Shown one piece after another: positions 23,629 to 30,657 of a stretch of DNA of 33,876 nucleotides. Origin of the DNA: Candidatus Omnitrophota bacterium (lineage in GTDB: Bacteria; Omnitrophota; Gorgyraeia; Duberdicusellales; 4484-171); assembly GCA_018826075.1 (NCBI GenBank), contig JAHKAJ010000016.1, forward strand, positions 1 to 33,876, in the 5' to 3' direction. Made by a program: the position numbers and the translations under genes. The first letter of the stretch is position 1. Each line of letters begins with the position of its first letter. The notes below the pieces were generated by a model, which was not told where the DNA came from, made no database searches, and saw nothing but the letters and a program-made list of their open reading frames with translations.

Positions 23629-23680
23629 CACCTACGAGGAGGTCGCTGACTCGTATCTTACGGCGACCACCTCGTAGGTG
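23629..23680. repeat. Long stem-loop downstream of rtcB
   Basis: The arms at 23629-23646 and 23663-23680 are 18 bases each with one mismatch, and the 16-base loop holds a further CGTA/TACG stem. There is no T-run on either strand, so it is not a standard terminator. It lies 16 bases after the rtcB stop and about 60 bases before the serS start (upstream of it). Confidence 0.85.
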
Positions 23681-23695
23681 TAGAGTTCTCACCTC

Positions 23696-25144
23696 TTAAC
23701 CTTTGACAACACAAAGGGGGCGCATTTTACAGACCTTTTTTGATAAGCCGGCCTGGGTTACCACCTCAATAACATCATCAATATTCTTGTAAGCCGAAGG
23801 GGCTTCTTCAACTATGGTATTTTTTCCGCTGGAACGGACTTCGATACCTTTCTGGCGGAGTTCTTTTATCAACCCCTCGTAATCCACTGTCCGGATAGCC
23901 TCACTGCGGGATTTCAGGCGCCCGGCACCATGACAAGTTGAGCCAAAAGTTTCTTGCTCTGCTTTTTTAGTACCGACCAACAAATAAGAAGCCGTTCCCA
24001 TATCTCCGGGAATGATCACTGGCTGGCCGATATTGCGGTATCTATCAGGTAATTCGGGATTACCCGGCCCAAAAGCCCGAGTTGCGCCTTTACGATGCAC
24101 ACACAAAACCTTTTCTTTACCATCAATGATATATTTCTCAAACTTAGCAATATTATGAGCGACATCGTAGATTAAATCCATACCCAAAGACTGCCAGCTT
24201 TTAGAAAATACTTTTCCGAAACTTTCACGTACTAAATACATTAAGACCTGCCGGTTGACCCAGGCATAATTAGCTGCTGCCCGCATTGCTCCAATATAAG
24301 CTTTTGCTTCCGGAGAAGTAACTGGTGCACAAGCCAGCTGACGATCCGGGACTTTTATCGCGTACTTAGAAAGACATTTACCCATCACTTTTACATAATC
24401 ATCACAAACCTGGTAGCCAAAACCCCGGGATCCAGAATGAATCATGACTGCGATCTGACCGATGCGTAAACCAAAGACTTCGGCGGCTGTTTGATCGAAT
24501 ATATCCTCAATAACCTGGACTTCTAAAAAATGATTGCCGCTGCCCAAGGTTCCAGCCTGGGGCTTGCCGCGCTCAAAAGCCCGCTCAGACACACTATCTG
24601 GATCTGCACCATCGATTGCACCAAACTCCTCGCAATACTCTAAATCTTCTTTGACCCCAAAGCCTTGAGCCACTGCCCATTTTGCACCGTTGAGAAGAAG
24701 TTTCTTTTCTTCCTGATAAGAAACTTTCACCTGCCCCTTGGAACCTATTCCTGAAGGAACATCATTGTATAAAACATTAACTATTTTTTCGATTTTTCCT
24801 TTTAAATCCTCTAAAACTAAATCAGTCTTAACCAGCCTCACTCCGCAATTAATATCGTATCCTACACCCCCGGGAGAAATTACGCCTCCTTGTTCAGGAT
24901 CGGTTGCTGCTACGCCGCCGATGGGAAAACCATAACCCCAATGAATATCCGGCATAGCCAAGGAATAATTAACAATACCGGGTAAAAAAGCCACATTAGC
25001 GACCTGCTCGGGAGCTTTATCTTTTTTTATACTCTCAAGCAATTTATTGCCGGCATAGATTATGCCATCTACCCGCATCCCCGGCTTATAACTTTTAGGG
25101 ATCCGGTATTTATACTCACTGATCTTTTCTAAATGAAACTCCAT
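23696..25144 (-). CDS. rtcB: RNA-splicing ligase RtcB
   Basis: RtcB joins RNA 3'-phosphate or 2',3'-cyclic phosphate ends to 5'-OH ends using GTP and Mn. The 482-residue product has the metal-binding VGYDINCGVRLV (Asp97, Cys100), GNHFLEVQ, HSGSRGFGYQV, and the HGAGR motif near residue 400 whose His takes the GMP. Full length for the family. Archease, its activator, is the neighbouring gene, separated by two hairpins. The ATG has an AGGA-type site seven bases upstream. RtcB splices tRNAs in archaea and animals and repairs RNA in bacteria. Confidence 0.97.
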   Translation of the reverse strand: MEFHLEKISEYKYRIPKSYKPGMRVDGIIYAGNKLLESIKKDKAPEQVANVAFLPGIVNYSLAMPDIHWGYGFPIGGVAATDPEQGGVISPGGVGYDINCGVRLVKTDLVLEDLKGKIEKIVNVLYNDVPSGIGSKGQVKVSYQEEKKLLLNGAKWAVAQGFGVKEDLEYCEEFGAIDGADPDSVSERAFERGKPQAGTLGSGNHFLEVQVIEDIFDQTAAEVFGLRIGQIAVMIHSGSRGFGYQVCDDYVKVMGKCLSKYAIKVPDRQLACAPVTSPEAKAYIGAMRAAANYAWVNRQVLMYLVRESFGKVFSKSWQSLGMDLIYDVAHNIAKFEKYIIDGKEKVLCVHRKGATRAFGPGNPELPDRYRNIGQPVIIPGDMGTASYLLVGTKKAEQETFGSTCHGAGRLKSRSEAIRTVDYEGLIKELRQKGIEVRSSGKNTIVEEAPSAYKNIDDVIEVVTQAGLSKKVCKMRPLCVVKG

Positions 25145-25189
25145 TTTTTTCCTACGGTTACAGCCTTAAAAAAATGGCTAGTTGAATTT

Positions 25190-25222
25190 ACCCTTGACAT
25201 TCGCGCTGCGAATGTCAAGGGT
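25190..25222. repeat. Perfect 15-bp inverted repeat between archease and rtcB
   Basis: The arms at 25190-25204 and 25208-25222 are perfectly complementary with a GCT loop; the arm reads ACCCTTGACATTCGC. It lies 46 bases upstream of the rtcB ATG, in the probable leader if rtcB is read from the archease promoter. Confidence 0.9.
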
Positions 25223-25235
25223 CTAATTCGGCTAA

Positions 25236-25273
25236 GGGCTTTTGTGCGTTCGCTTCGCTCACTTCAAAAGCCC
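25236..25273. repeat. Second stem-loop between archease and rtcB
   Basis: GGGCTTTTG (25236-25244) pairs with CAAAAGCCC (25265-25273) around a 20-base loop rich in TTCGC/GCG motifs. It follows the archease stop by 8 bases. No T-run. Confidence 0.75.
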
Positions 25274-25281
25274 AAGCCTCA

Positions 25282-25704
25282 TTAGACGTCAAATATAACC
25301 TCGGCTATCCAACCGGAATCGTTTTTTTCCACCTTTAAATCATGGTAGGTGGCAGCTTTTATCTCCATCTTTATTTTATTCTGATAAGGATCAAAATTAG
25401 CACCCTTGATCCGGCTTTTAATGACCTTGTAATCTTCTCTTTCTTCTAAGATAATATCATAATCGACAGGAAGGAAACGGTAAGCGAAAAAAAGCGAAAG
25501 CAGTTCATTCAACCAGGTAATTAAGAGTTCCTCTATATCTTCGGCCTCGACAACAACTGTTTCTTCGATATCCGGTTTAGGTCTATCATCTAAAATCAGG
25601 CCGAAAAGCACCTCAGCACAATTCTTAAATAACTGCTCTGAGGTATCTGCGTAAACCCTTACGCCTACATCAGCAGTATGTTCGATAAATTCAAAATCTA
25701 TCAT
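25282..25704 (-). CDS. Archease, RtcB activator
   Basis: The 140-residue protein matches archease: EHTADVGVRVYADTSEQLF, LLITWLNELLSLFF and the C-terminal IKAATYHDLKVEKNDSGWIAEVIFDV (shown here in the parts IKAATYHDL and GWIAEVIFDV). Archease speeds RtcB guanylylation. It precedes rtcB with a 137-base gap that holds two stem-loops. No ribosome site precedes the ATG; the promoter candidate ends nine bases before it, so the leader is very short. Divergent to the pseudopilin at 25792. Confidence 0.93.
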   Translation of the reverse strand: MIDFEFIEHTADVGVRVYADTSEQLFKNCAEVLFGLILDDRPKPDIEETVVVEAEDIEELLITWLNELLSLFFAYRFLPVDYDIILEEREDYKVIKSRIKGANFDPYQNKIKMEIKAATYHDLKVEKNDSGWIAEVIFDV

Positions 25705-25713
25705 GATTTTATC

Positions 25714-25743
25714 ATCTTAACACAAAAAAGAACTTACCTGCAA
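25714..25743 (-). promoter_or_regulatory. Promoter of archease/rtcB
   Basis: On the minus strand TTGCAG and TAAGAT are 18 bases apart; the -10 ends nine bases before the archease ATG. It lies back to back with the promoter at 25756-25784. Confidence 0.45.
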
Positions 25744-25755
25744 CATGAAAAATTC

Positions 25756-25784
25756 TTGCAACTTTTGGCAACATTGCATATAAT
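25756..25784 (+). promoter_or_regulatory. Promoter of the plus-strand pseudopilin, predicted leaderless
   Basis: TTGCAA and a perfect TATAAT are 17 bases apart; the -10 ends seven bases before the ATG at 25792. No Shine-Dalgarno. Confidence 0.65.
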
Positions 25785-25791
25785 AGATTAC

Positions 25792-26337
25792 ATGAAGAAG
25801 TCTTTCACTCTCATCGAACTTATTGTGGTGATTGCCATCATCGCCATCCTTGCCGCAATTATTGCGCCTAATGCTTTTCGGGCGATAGAAAAAGCAAAGA
25901 TAAGCGCTGTGGTTTCCGATATGAAAACAATAAAAAAAACCGCCAATGCTTATTATGCGGATACTGGCCAATTCCCCTGGAATGGAGCGGTGCAAGGTTC
26001 ACGTAATGAAGATGGTATAGGATTCCTCTACGATGACGGAACTTTTGGTTGGGATGGTCCCTATATAGAAAAATGGCCAAAGACCCCCTGGACCCAAGAG
26101 GATATGCGCTTTTTTTATTATTATTGGCTAGCTGACTGGGATCAAGACGGAGTAGCGGAAAGTCATTTTATCACCATAAGAAAATATACGGTTAATCCTC
26201 TGGACCCAGCGTCTGATTCAACAGCTTTGTCAACAAACGTAATGCAAAAAATAGACAACATTCTAGATGATGGAAATTTAACTACAGGTAAAGTCCGATT
26301 CCTAAATAATCGTTATTTTGACTATTGTGTAAAGTAG
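25792..26337 (+). CDS. GspG-like pseudopilin (paralogue A)
   Basis: The 181-residue product has the class III leader MKKS followed by FTLIELIVVIAIIAILAA and the typical long N-terminal helix. The soluble domain has YADTGQFPW, the GWDGPYIEKW...TPW block and a C-terminal IDDGN-like loop (ILDDGNLTTG), which resembles the calcium-binding region of GspG. Ser, not Gly, precedes the cleavage site. I use ATG 25792; the frame continues upstream but the leader and the promoter fix this start. It is the only one of the four paralogues on the plus strand. Confidence 0.92.
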   Translation: MKKSFTLIELIVVIAIIAILAAIIAPNAFRAIEKAKISAVVSDMKTIKKTANAYYADTGQFPWNGAVQGSRNEDGIGFLYDDGTFGWDGPYIEKWPKTPWTQEDMRFFYYYWLADWDQDGVAESHFITIRKYTVNPLDPASDSTALSTNVMQKIDNILDDGNLTTGKVRFLNNRYFDYCVK

Positions 26338-26522
26338 CTCAGCCAACCACAACCAGCGTTTTGCGTGCGCTCGCATATTTCTTCGAAAAAGTTTACCCGA
26401 CGCGATAAATCCTTAGGCCTTAATATCTAGAGGCAGGAATTAACAGCATATCCAAGTGGTGTTGCAAATGCTTTAGCTCTCCCGATAGTCATATGAAAAA
26501 CTATCCAGAATAAATAAAAGCA

Positions 26523-26595
26523 TGGGCCATGCAAGACTTGAACCTGCAACCTCCGGATTAAGAGTCCGCTGCTCTACCAATTGAGCTAATGGCCC
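26523..26595 (-). tRNA. tRNA-Lys (anticodon CTT)
   Basis: The 73-base gene has acceptor GGGCCAT/ATGGCCC, D-arm GCTC/GAGC, anticodon loop CTCTTAA (CTT, reads AAG) and T-loop TTCAAGT, discriminator A, no encoded CCA. The first base pair of the anticodon stem is a G-G mismatch. It sits among the pseudopilin genes. The flanks (26338-26522 and 26596-26695) hold no gene that I can support. Confidence 0.93.
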
Positions 26596-26607
26596 GAAAG
26601 AAGAATA

Positions 26608-26616
26608 ATTATACCA
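26608..26616 (-). promoter_or_regulatory. Extended -10 promoter of tRNA-Lys
   Basis: On the minus strand TGGTATAAT ends 12 bases before the tRNA 5' end. No clear -35. Confidence 0.45.
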
Positions 26617-26695
26617 TTGCTTAGGAAAAAATCTACAGTTTATTAACGCTGAGGGTGAAACTTTTTAAATTATTCATAATCAATATTATCTCTGG

Positions 26696-27331
26696 TTAGA
26701 GACAATTTATAAAACTGTCAGTATCGTCGGTCACATCCCAGAGAATTATCTTTACGTAATCATCGCAAACTGCCGAACTGCACATGCCCCAAGCTTTTCT
26801 TTTTAAAAATTCGCCGGAAGTCACGTTACCATCATCTATTTTCTGGTCTATCAATAGCGCAGCATTGTCAGGCACACCGCATTGCCAAACATAGGGTTCC
26901 TGATAAGGAGGACAAAGATTATCAAACATCAAAGCTATATCTCGTTCAGGGCCTCCGGCGAAATCATCTAAAATAGAAAAGAAATAAAGCCCTTTCCAAG
27001 GATGTACTGAACTGGCCGAATCTAAATAAGGTCCGTCCCAGCCCGACCAGCCAGGATCGTTATACATCTCTGATTCGCCAACCCTTTCGCAGTGCTTACC
27101 AGAGATTCCGCACTGCTCAGGCCAGCTTGAGTTAGTACACTGTAAAGGCCAACGTGCAGTATCAGCATACAATACCCTTGTAGCCGTAGATATAGTTTTA
27201 AAATCTGAAACAGCCTTGGCAACTTTGGCCTTCTCAATGGCCTTGAAGGCGTTCGGGGCAATAATTGCGGCAAGGATGGCGATGATGGCAATGACTACGA
27301 TTAATTCGATTAAAGTAAAATGTTTCTTCAC
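26696..27331 (-). CDS. GspG-like pseudopilin (paralogue B)
   Basis: The 211-residue product has the leader MKKH before FTLIELIVVIAIIAILAA, with His before the cleavage site, which is unusual for a prepilin. The soluble domain has YADTARWP, GWDGPYLDSAS...HPWKG and KIDDGNVTSG, as in its three paralogues, plus several cysteines (CTNSSWPEQCG, CERVG, CPPY, CSSAVCDD) absent from the others. The start is a GTG at 27331 with a GAAGGGGG stretch just before it. It follows paralogue C after a 15-base gap. Confidence 0.92.
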   Translation of the reverse strand: MKKHFTLIELIVVIAIIAILAAIIAPNAFKAIEKAKVAKAVSDFKTISTATRVLYADTARWPLQCTNSSWPEQCGISGKHCERVGESEMYNDPGWSGWDGPYLDSASSVHPWKGLYFFSILDDFAGGPERDIALMFDNLCPPYQEPYVWQCGVPDNAALLIDQKIDDGNVTSGEFLKRKAWGMCSSAVCDDYVKIILWDVTDDTDSFINCL

Positions 27332-27346
27332 ACCCCCTTCCCTTCA

Positions 27347-27979
27347 TCACTCAACATCAGCTAAACCCCAAATATAAGCATCTTCCTCGGGATCGGCCGC
27401 AGGCTCGTAAAAAGAAAATAGTCCGCTCTCCCAAGTCGTATTGCCATCATCAATCATATCATCTATTCTTTGGGCCGAATTACCGGGAAGTTCGCATTCA
27501 TACCTCCTTTCATCAGGCGGATAGCAGACATCATGAACAATAATAAAAATATAATCACGCCAAATAGGATTAGTAAAACCATCCCATCGATAAAAAAAAT
27601 AGGTTCCTCCCCAAGGTGTTTTAGCTGACAATTTTTCAAGATAGGGTCCGTCCCAACCACTCCAACCATCATCATCTATCATTAAATTACTAGGATACAT
27701 CGTAGCCTCGGCCCAAGAAAAATCAGCACTTCCTGAATCAAGATATACTACCCGTTTATTTTGGTAGGGGGCTGGATCCGGTGGGCCATCTCCTGGCCAA
27801 TGGCCGGTATCAGCATATACAGCATAAGTAGCAGTCTTATAGGTTTTAACATCGGTGATTGCCTTAGAAATCTTTGCTTTCTCAATAGCCTTAAAGGCAT
27901 TGGGAGCGATGATGGCGGCTAAGATAGCGATGATGGCGATGACTACGATCAGTTCGATCAGGGTAAACGATTTTTTCAT
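27347..27979 (-). CDS. GspG-like pseudopilin (paralogue C)
   Basis: The 210-residue product has the leader MKKS and the same invariant N-terminal helix as paralogues A and D. The soluble domain has YADTGHWPG, GWDGPYLEKL...TPWGG and MIDDGNTTW. A strong GAGGAGG site lies five bases before the ATG and a good promoter at 28001-28028. The N-terminal coding region has a 41-base stretch identical to paralogue D (27906-27946 against 28610-28650). Confidence 0.93.
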   Translation of the reverse strand: MKKSFTLIELIVVIAIIAILAAIIAPNAFKAIEKAKISKAITDVKTYKTATYAVYADTGHWPGDGPPDPAPYQNKRVVYLDSGSADFSWAEATMYPSNLMIDDDGWSGWDGPYLEKLSAKTPWGGTYFFYRWDGFTNPIWRDYIFIIVHDVCYPPDERRYECELPGNSAQRIDDMIDDGNTTWESGLFSFYEPAADPEEDAYIWGLADVE

Positions 27980-28000
27980 AGAATACCTCCTCTGATTAGG

Positions 28001-28028
28001 ATTATATCACTACAAGGGGATAATTCAA
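28001..28028 (-). promoter_or_regulatory. Promoter of pseudopilin paralogues C and B
   Basis: On the minus strand TTGAAT and TATAAT are 16 bases apart, about 22 bases before the ATG, which leaves room for the GAGGAGG site. Confidence 0.55.
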
Positions 28029-28131
28029 TAGGGGGTTTTTAAAATCTGCTGCTCTCAGCGAAAAAGGCTAGAAATTGGTCAAAGGGAAAAGAGAAGGGTG
28101 AATTTGGCTGGCTGATTATTCTTTACGTATA

Positions 28132-28683
28132 TCAACAGCCATTGTTGATAAGATAAATTAGACTTCCGATGGTGCTTTCTCGAATATTTCCTGTTGTAAT
28201 ATTACCATCATCTGCTATATCATCTATTTTTTCCCAAACAGCATGAGCTTGTGTTTCACTGAGAGAGCTATCCGCGTGTGCCAAAAATGCATTAACCCCA
28301 TAGTGAGGAGGGCTGACGGAATTATAACAATCGCCCTCGTTGTCATATTTGTATGGTGCTACCCAAGGACTATTGGGAATATTCTCTATATATGGACCAT
28401 CCCATCCATCAGCCTCTGTAAAGGCTGCCTGTCTAATAATATCAGTATCATTCATGGTCGGACTAGCTGCATAGTCAGCATCAGTTATATTTTCTGTGGG
28501 AAACCTACCGACATCAGCATAAAGTGTAAGCCAGGACGTTTTCAAAGCTTTTAAATCGCCTATCATTTTAGATATCTTCGCCTTCTCAATGGCCTTAAAA
28601 GCATTGGGGGCGATGATGGCGGCTAAGATAGCGATGATGGCGATGACTACTATGAGTTCGATTAGGGTAAATGATTGCTTAAT
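28132..28683 (-). CDS. GspG-like pseudopilin (paralogue D) with apparent ATT start
   Basis: The frame opened by an ATG at 28566 begins only in the middle of the protein, yet the same frame continues upstream to an ATT at 28683 and encodes IKQSFTLIELIVVIAIIAIL, the N-terminus of its paralogues. A stop codon (TAA) lies two codons further up, so no ATG, GTG or TTG is available for a full leader. GGGAGG lies seven bases before the ATT, the ideal distance. The 183-residue product has GWDGPYIENI...SPW and DDGNITTG like its paralogues. ATT starts are rare but real (infC, pcnB). Otherwise this is a gene that has lost its start codon by a single base change. Confidence 0.75.
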   Translation of the reverse strand: MKQSFTLIELIVVIAIIAILAAIIAPNAFKAIEKAKISKMIGDLKALKTSWLTLYADVGRFPTENITDADYAASPTMNDTDIIRQAAFTEADGWDGPYIENIPNSPWVAPYKYDNEGDCYNSVSPPHYGVNAFLAHADSSLSETQAHAVWEKIDDIADDGNITTGNIRESTIGSLIYLINNGC

Positions 28684-28703
28684 CTTTTATCCTCCCAAGC
28701 ATA

Positions 28704-28731
28704 ATCTTATCACTTTTTAATCCGAAAACAA
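28704..28731 (-). promoter_or_regulatory. Promoter candidate of pseudopilin paralogue D
   Basis: On the minus strand TTGTTT and TAAGAT are 16 bases apart, 20 bases before the ATT start. Confidence 0.35.
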
Positions 28732-28750
28732 TAGACAAATCAGATTGTTC

Positions 28751-28779
28751 TGGACAAAATTTAGAAACAGCCGTAAAAT
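28751..28779 (+). promoter_or_regulatory. Promoter of the PilX-like gene, predicted leaderless
   Basis: TGGACA and TAAAAT are 17 bases apart; the -10 ends six bases before the ATG at 28786. No Shine-Dalgarno. Confidence 0.45.
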
Positions 28780-28785
28780 AATTTC

Positions 28786-29124
28786 ATGAAAAAAGCAATG
28801 ACTATGGTTTTGACCATGGGCATAATTATAGTCATCTCCACTCTGGCTTTAGCCTCCCTATATTTTACTACCCAGGAATCACGAATCGCCGAGCACAAGG
28901 TAAAAAGAATCCAGGCTCAAGCCGCTGCTCAGGCCGGAATCATCTATGCCCTGGAACGCTTAAGAAAAGGCGATGATCCTGCTGATATAACCGCTTTAAG
29001 TGTCGGTGATGCCGCTGACCAGGGCTACCCGATAAGCGTTACCTTGAAGATAGGCGAAGAAATAAGCGGAACTGATACCATCCTTGACGGAACCCGCCCA
29101 GTAAACGCCACAGTAAATTATTAA
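28786..29124 (+). CDS. PilX-type minor pilin-like protein
   Basis: The 112-residue product begins MKKAMTMVLTMGIIIVISTL and has an N-terminal membrane helix followed by TTQESRIAEHKVKRIQAQAAAQAG, characteristic of PilX_N proteins (shown here as TTQESRIAEH and AAQAGIIYALERLRKG). PilX/GspK-type proteins occur with the minor pseudopilins of type IV pili and type II secretion. It is short compared with full PilX proteins, and converges on the secreted-protein gene at 29484 with three bases between the stops. Confidence 0.8.
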   Translation: MKKAMTMVLTMGIIIVISTLALASLYFTTQESRIAEHKVKRIQAQAAAQAGIIYALERLRKGDDPADITALSVGDAADQGYPISVTLKIGEEISGTDTILDGTRPVNATVNY

Positions 29125-29127
29125 AAC

Positions 29128-29484
29128 TTATTCTTTTCCGACAGGATTATTCAAAGGTTGAGATAAAATTCCGAATAGGGTCATTTCAACCATATATTCG
29201 CGATCACTGGTTATCTCGATCTGTTTATGCAGAATAACCCGCAGTTTTTCTTCAGTATCCCTTTTAGTTATTTTACCTTCCCTGTAATCCTTTAAAATTA
29301 TCTCCATTTCTTCATAGAGACCTAAAATTTTCTTTTGGTATTCAGCTAATCTAGGATTCTCTTCCTGAAATCTTTTAAGCATTTCTTTCTGTTGTTGACT
29401 CATCGCAACGCCTAAAGGTTCTTGAGCAAAAACAGAAGAAAATAAAAATAAACTTATAAAAAATATTAAACTTTTTTTAACCAT
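29128..29484 (-). CDS. Small secreted helical protein of unknown function
   Basis: The 118-residue protein has a signal peptide (LIFFISLFLFSSVFA) and a mature part of about 95 residues that looks all-helical and charged (QQQKEMLKRFQEENPRLAEY, EKLRVILHKQIEI). No family is recognised. GGGAGG precedes the ATG. It is the last gene of the run 31401 to 29128 on the minus strand. Confidence 0.75.
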   Translation of the reverse strand: MVKKSLIFFISLFLFSSVFAQEPLGVAMSQQQKEMLKRFQEENPRLAEYQKKILGLYEEMEIILKDYREGKITKRDTEEKLRVILHKQIEITSDREYMVEMTLFGILSQPLNNPVGKE

Positions 29485-29517
29485 TAGCCGCCTCCCTTTT
29501 TAAATCTACATTCTAAC

Positions 29518-30045
29518 TTATTTATAACAATAATACACGTATGCATACGAACATGCCGATAAAGACGAACCTATAAGTGGTGGTACCGAAACTGTAAGCA
29601 CGCTTGTATTCCAAAGCTCTTCAGTATAACCATCGGGACAATGACATCTATCCCATGCCGTACCATTATATAGTGGGTTCGGTTCAATGCAGGCCCCAGG
29701 AAAAGGAAAAAGGAGAGAACGCATAAACATCCCCCCAAACCGGCCAACCGGTGCCTCAACGCAATTATTCCCGCTAGCATCACAATAGTGCTGTGCGCCG
29801 ATAGCTCCTTCAACATCAAGTTTTAAATCCTGCTCACCGCCGACGCTGGGACTCTCAGTACCAACCCCGAGCTGGCTGTTGGGGCTAACCGCCAGGCTGG
29901 TATTTCCAGTGGTCTTTAGCTCTTTGTAAACTCCATAAGGGGCCGGGTAGTAAGTAGTCACGGTGATATTTTCGACACCCTGGCTGAAAACCGGAAAAGC
30001 CGAAAAAACCAATAAAACTATTAGAAAAAACTCTATTTTTCTCAT
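29518..30045 (-). CDS. Secreted TVTTYYPAPYGVY-motif protein
   Basis: The 175-residue protein has a signal peptide ending FPVFS, then ENITVTTYYPAPYGVYKEL, a motif I associate with exported Omnitrophota proteins, then a glycine-rich segment (LGVGTESPSVGGEQDLKL) with DVEGAIGAQHYCD, as in tail-fibre-like and shufflon-like pilus tip proteins. The C-terminal half has eight cysteines (for example CIEPNPL, CHCPDG, CSYAYVYYCYK). It is probably exposed at the surface or at the pilus tip, given its place next to minor pseudopilin genes; this is inference. AAGGAGG precedes the ATG. Confidence 0.72.
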   Translation of the reverse strand: MRKIEFFLIVLLVFSAFPVFSQGVENITVTTYYPAPYGVYKELKTTGNTSLAVSPNSQLGVGTESPSVGGEQDLKLDVEGAIGAQHYCDASGNNCVEAPVGRFGGMFMRSLLFPFPGACIEPNPLYNGTAWDRCHCPDGYTEELWNTSVLTVSVPPLIGSSLSACSYAYVYYCYK

Positions 30046-30065
30046 GAAATGCCCTCCTTGTTTAT

Positions 30066-30653
30066 TTAACTCATCGAATGGGAAGACGAAAAGAAAAACT
30101 GCTCATCAATGCTAACCTGGGGATTATGACGGTCATCAACTGCTTTGGCTGGATCAAGGCGTAGATTTAAATTATTGATCTTTACTCCCAGGTCTACTAC
30201 TGAAATCGATAAACTTCCATCGTCGTTATTCAATTTGTTGGCTAAATCTTCTTTGTGAGCTTCGCTGCCACCTGAATCAAATATTTTAAAAATAACCTTA
30301 TAATTAGTATAGTCAAAAATATACTTAACTTGGCGATCGTCGCTGTAATCTTGGGGGGTATTATTCTGGATACCAGCTACATTCATATCCTGCTTGATAG
30401 TCAAAGCAATCGTTCCGGCAGTAGTGTCCTCGACGACTTCTATAGCCGGGTTATTGATATCACCGATTCCGTTAAAAACGTTTTTTTGAATATGCTCAAG
30501 CAGGAAAGTCAAATCATTCAAAACCGAACCTTTTTTAGTCGAAGAAGCAAAAAATTCATTGCTGGCTAAATTAAAAGCCATCGCCGCAAGGATTACCGAA
30601 GCCATTAAAAATATGGCTATTATCAGCTCTACTAGAGTGAAAGACCTTTTCAT
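30066..30653 (-). CDS. GspJ/PulJ-like minor pseudopilin
   Basis: The 195-residue product starts MKRSFTLVELIIAIFLMASV, a type IV pilin leader with Ser before the cleavage site and Glu at +5. The size and the lack of cysteines, together with its position after an I-like gene, suit the J-type minor pseudopilin of the tip complex. The C-terminal part has DQVKYIFDYTNYKV-like strands (RQVKYIFDYTNY). It starts four bases after the stop of the I-like gene. Confidence 0.8.
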   Translation of the reverse strand: MKRSFTLVELIIAIFLMASVILAAMAFNLASNEFFASSTKKGSVLNDLTFLLEHIQKNVFNGIGDINNPAIEVVEDTTAGTIALTIKQDMNVAGIQNNTPQDYSDDRQVKYIFDYTNYKVIFKIFDSGGSEAHKEDLANKLNNDDGSLSISVVDLGVKINNLNLRLDPAKAVDDRHNPQVSIDEQFFFSSSHSMS

Positions 30654-30657
30654 AACC

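Noticed and set aside
23629..23680. Stem-loop as rho-independent terminator of rtcB
   Set aside because: No T-run follows on either strand.
25190..25222. TTGACA inside the hairpin as the rtcB -35 box
   Set aside because: No acceptable -10 lies at the right distance on the minus strand; the TTGACA is a by-product of the palindrome.
26338..26522. Gene or regulatory RNA between pseudopilin A and tRNA-Lys
   Set aside because: No frame, promoter pair or stable stem that I can support was seen.
28132..28566. Pseudopilin D as an N-terminally truncated gene starting at ATG 28566
   Set aside because: The upstream frame encodes the full leader and helix of its paralogues and is preceded by a well-spaced ribosome site, so ATT is more likely the start, or a lost one.
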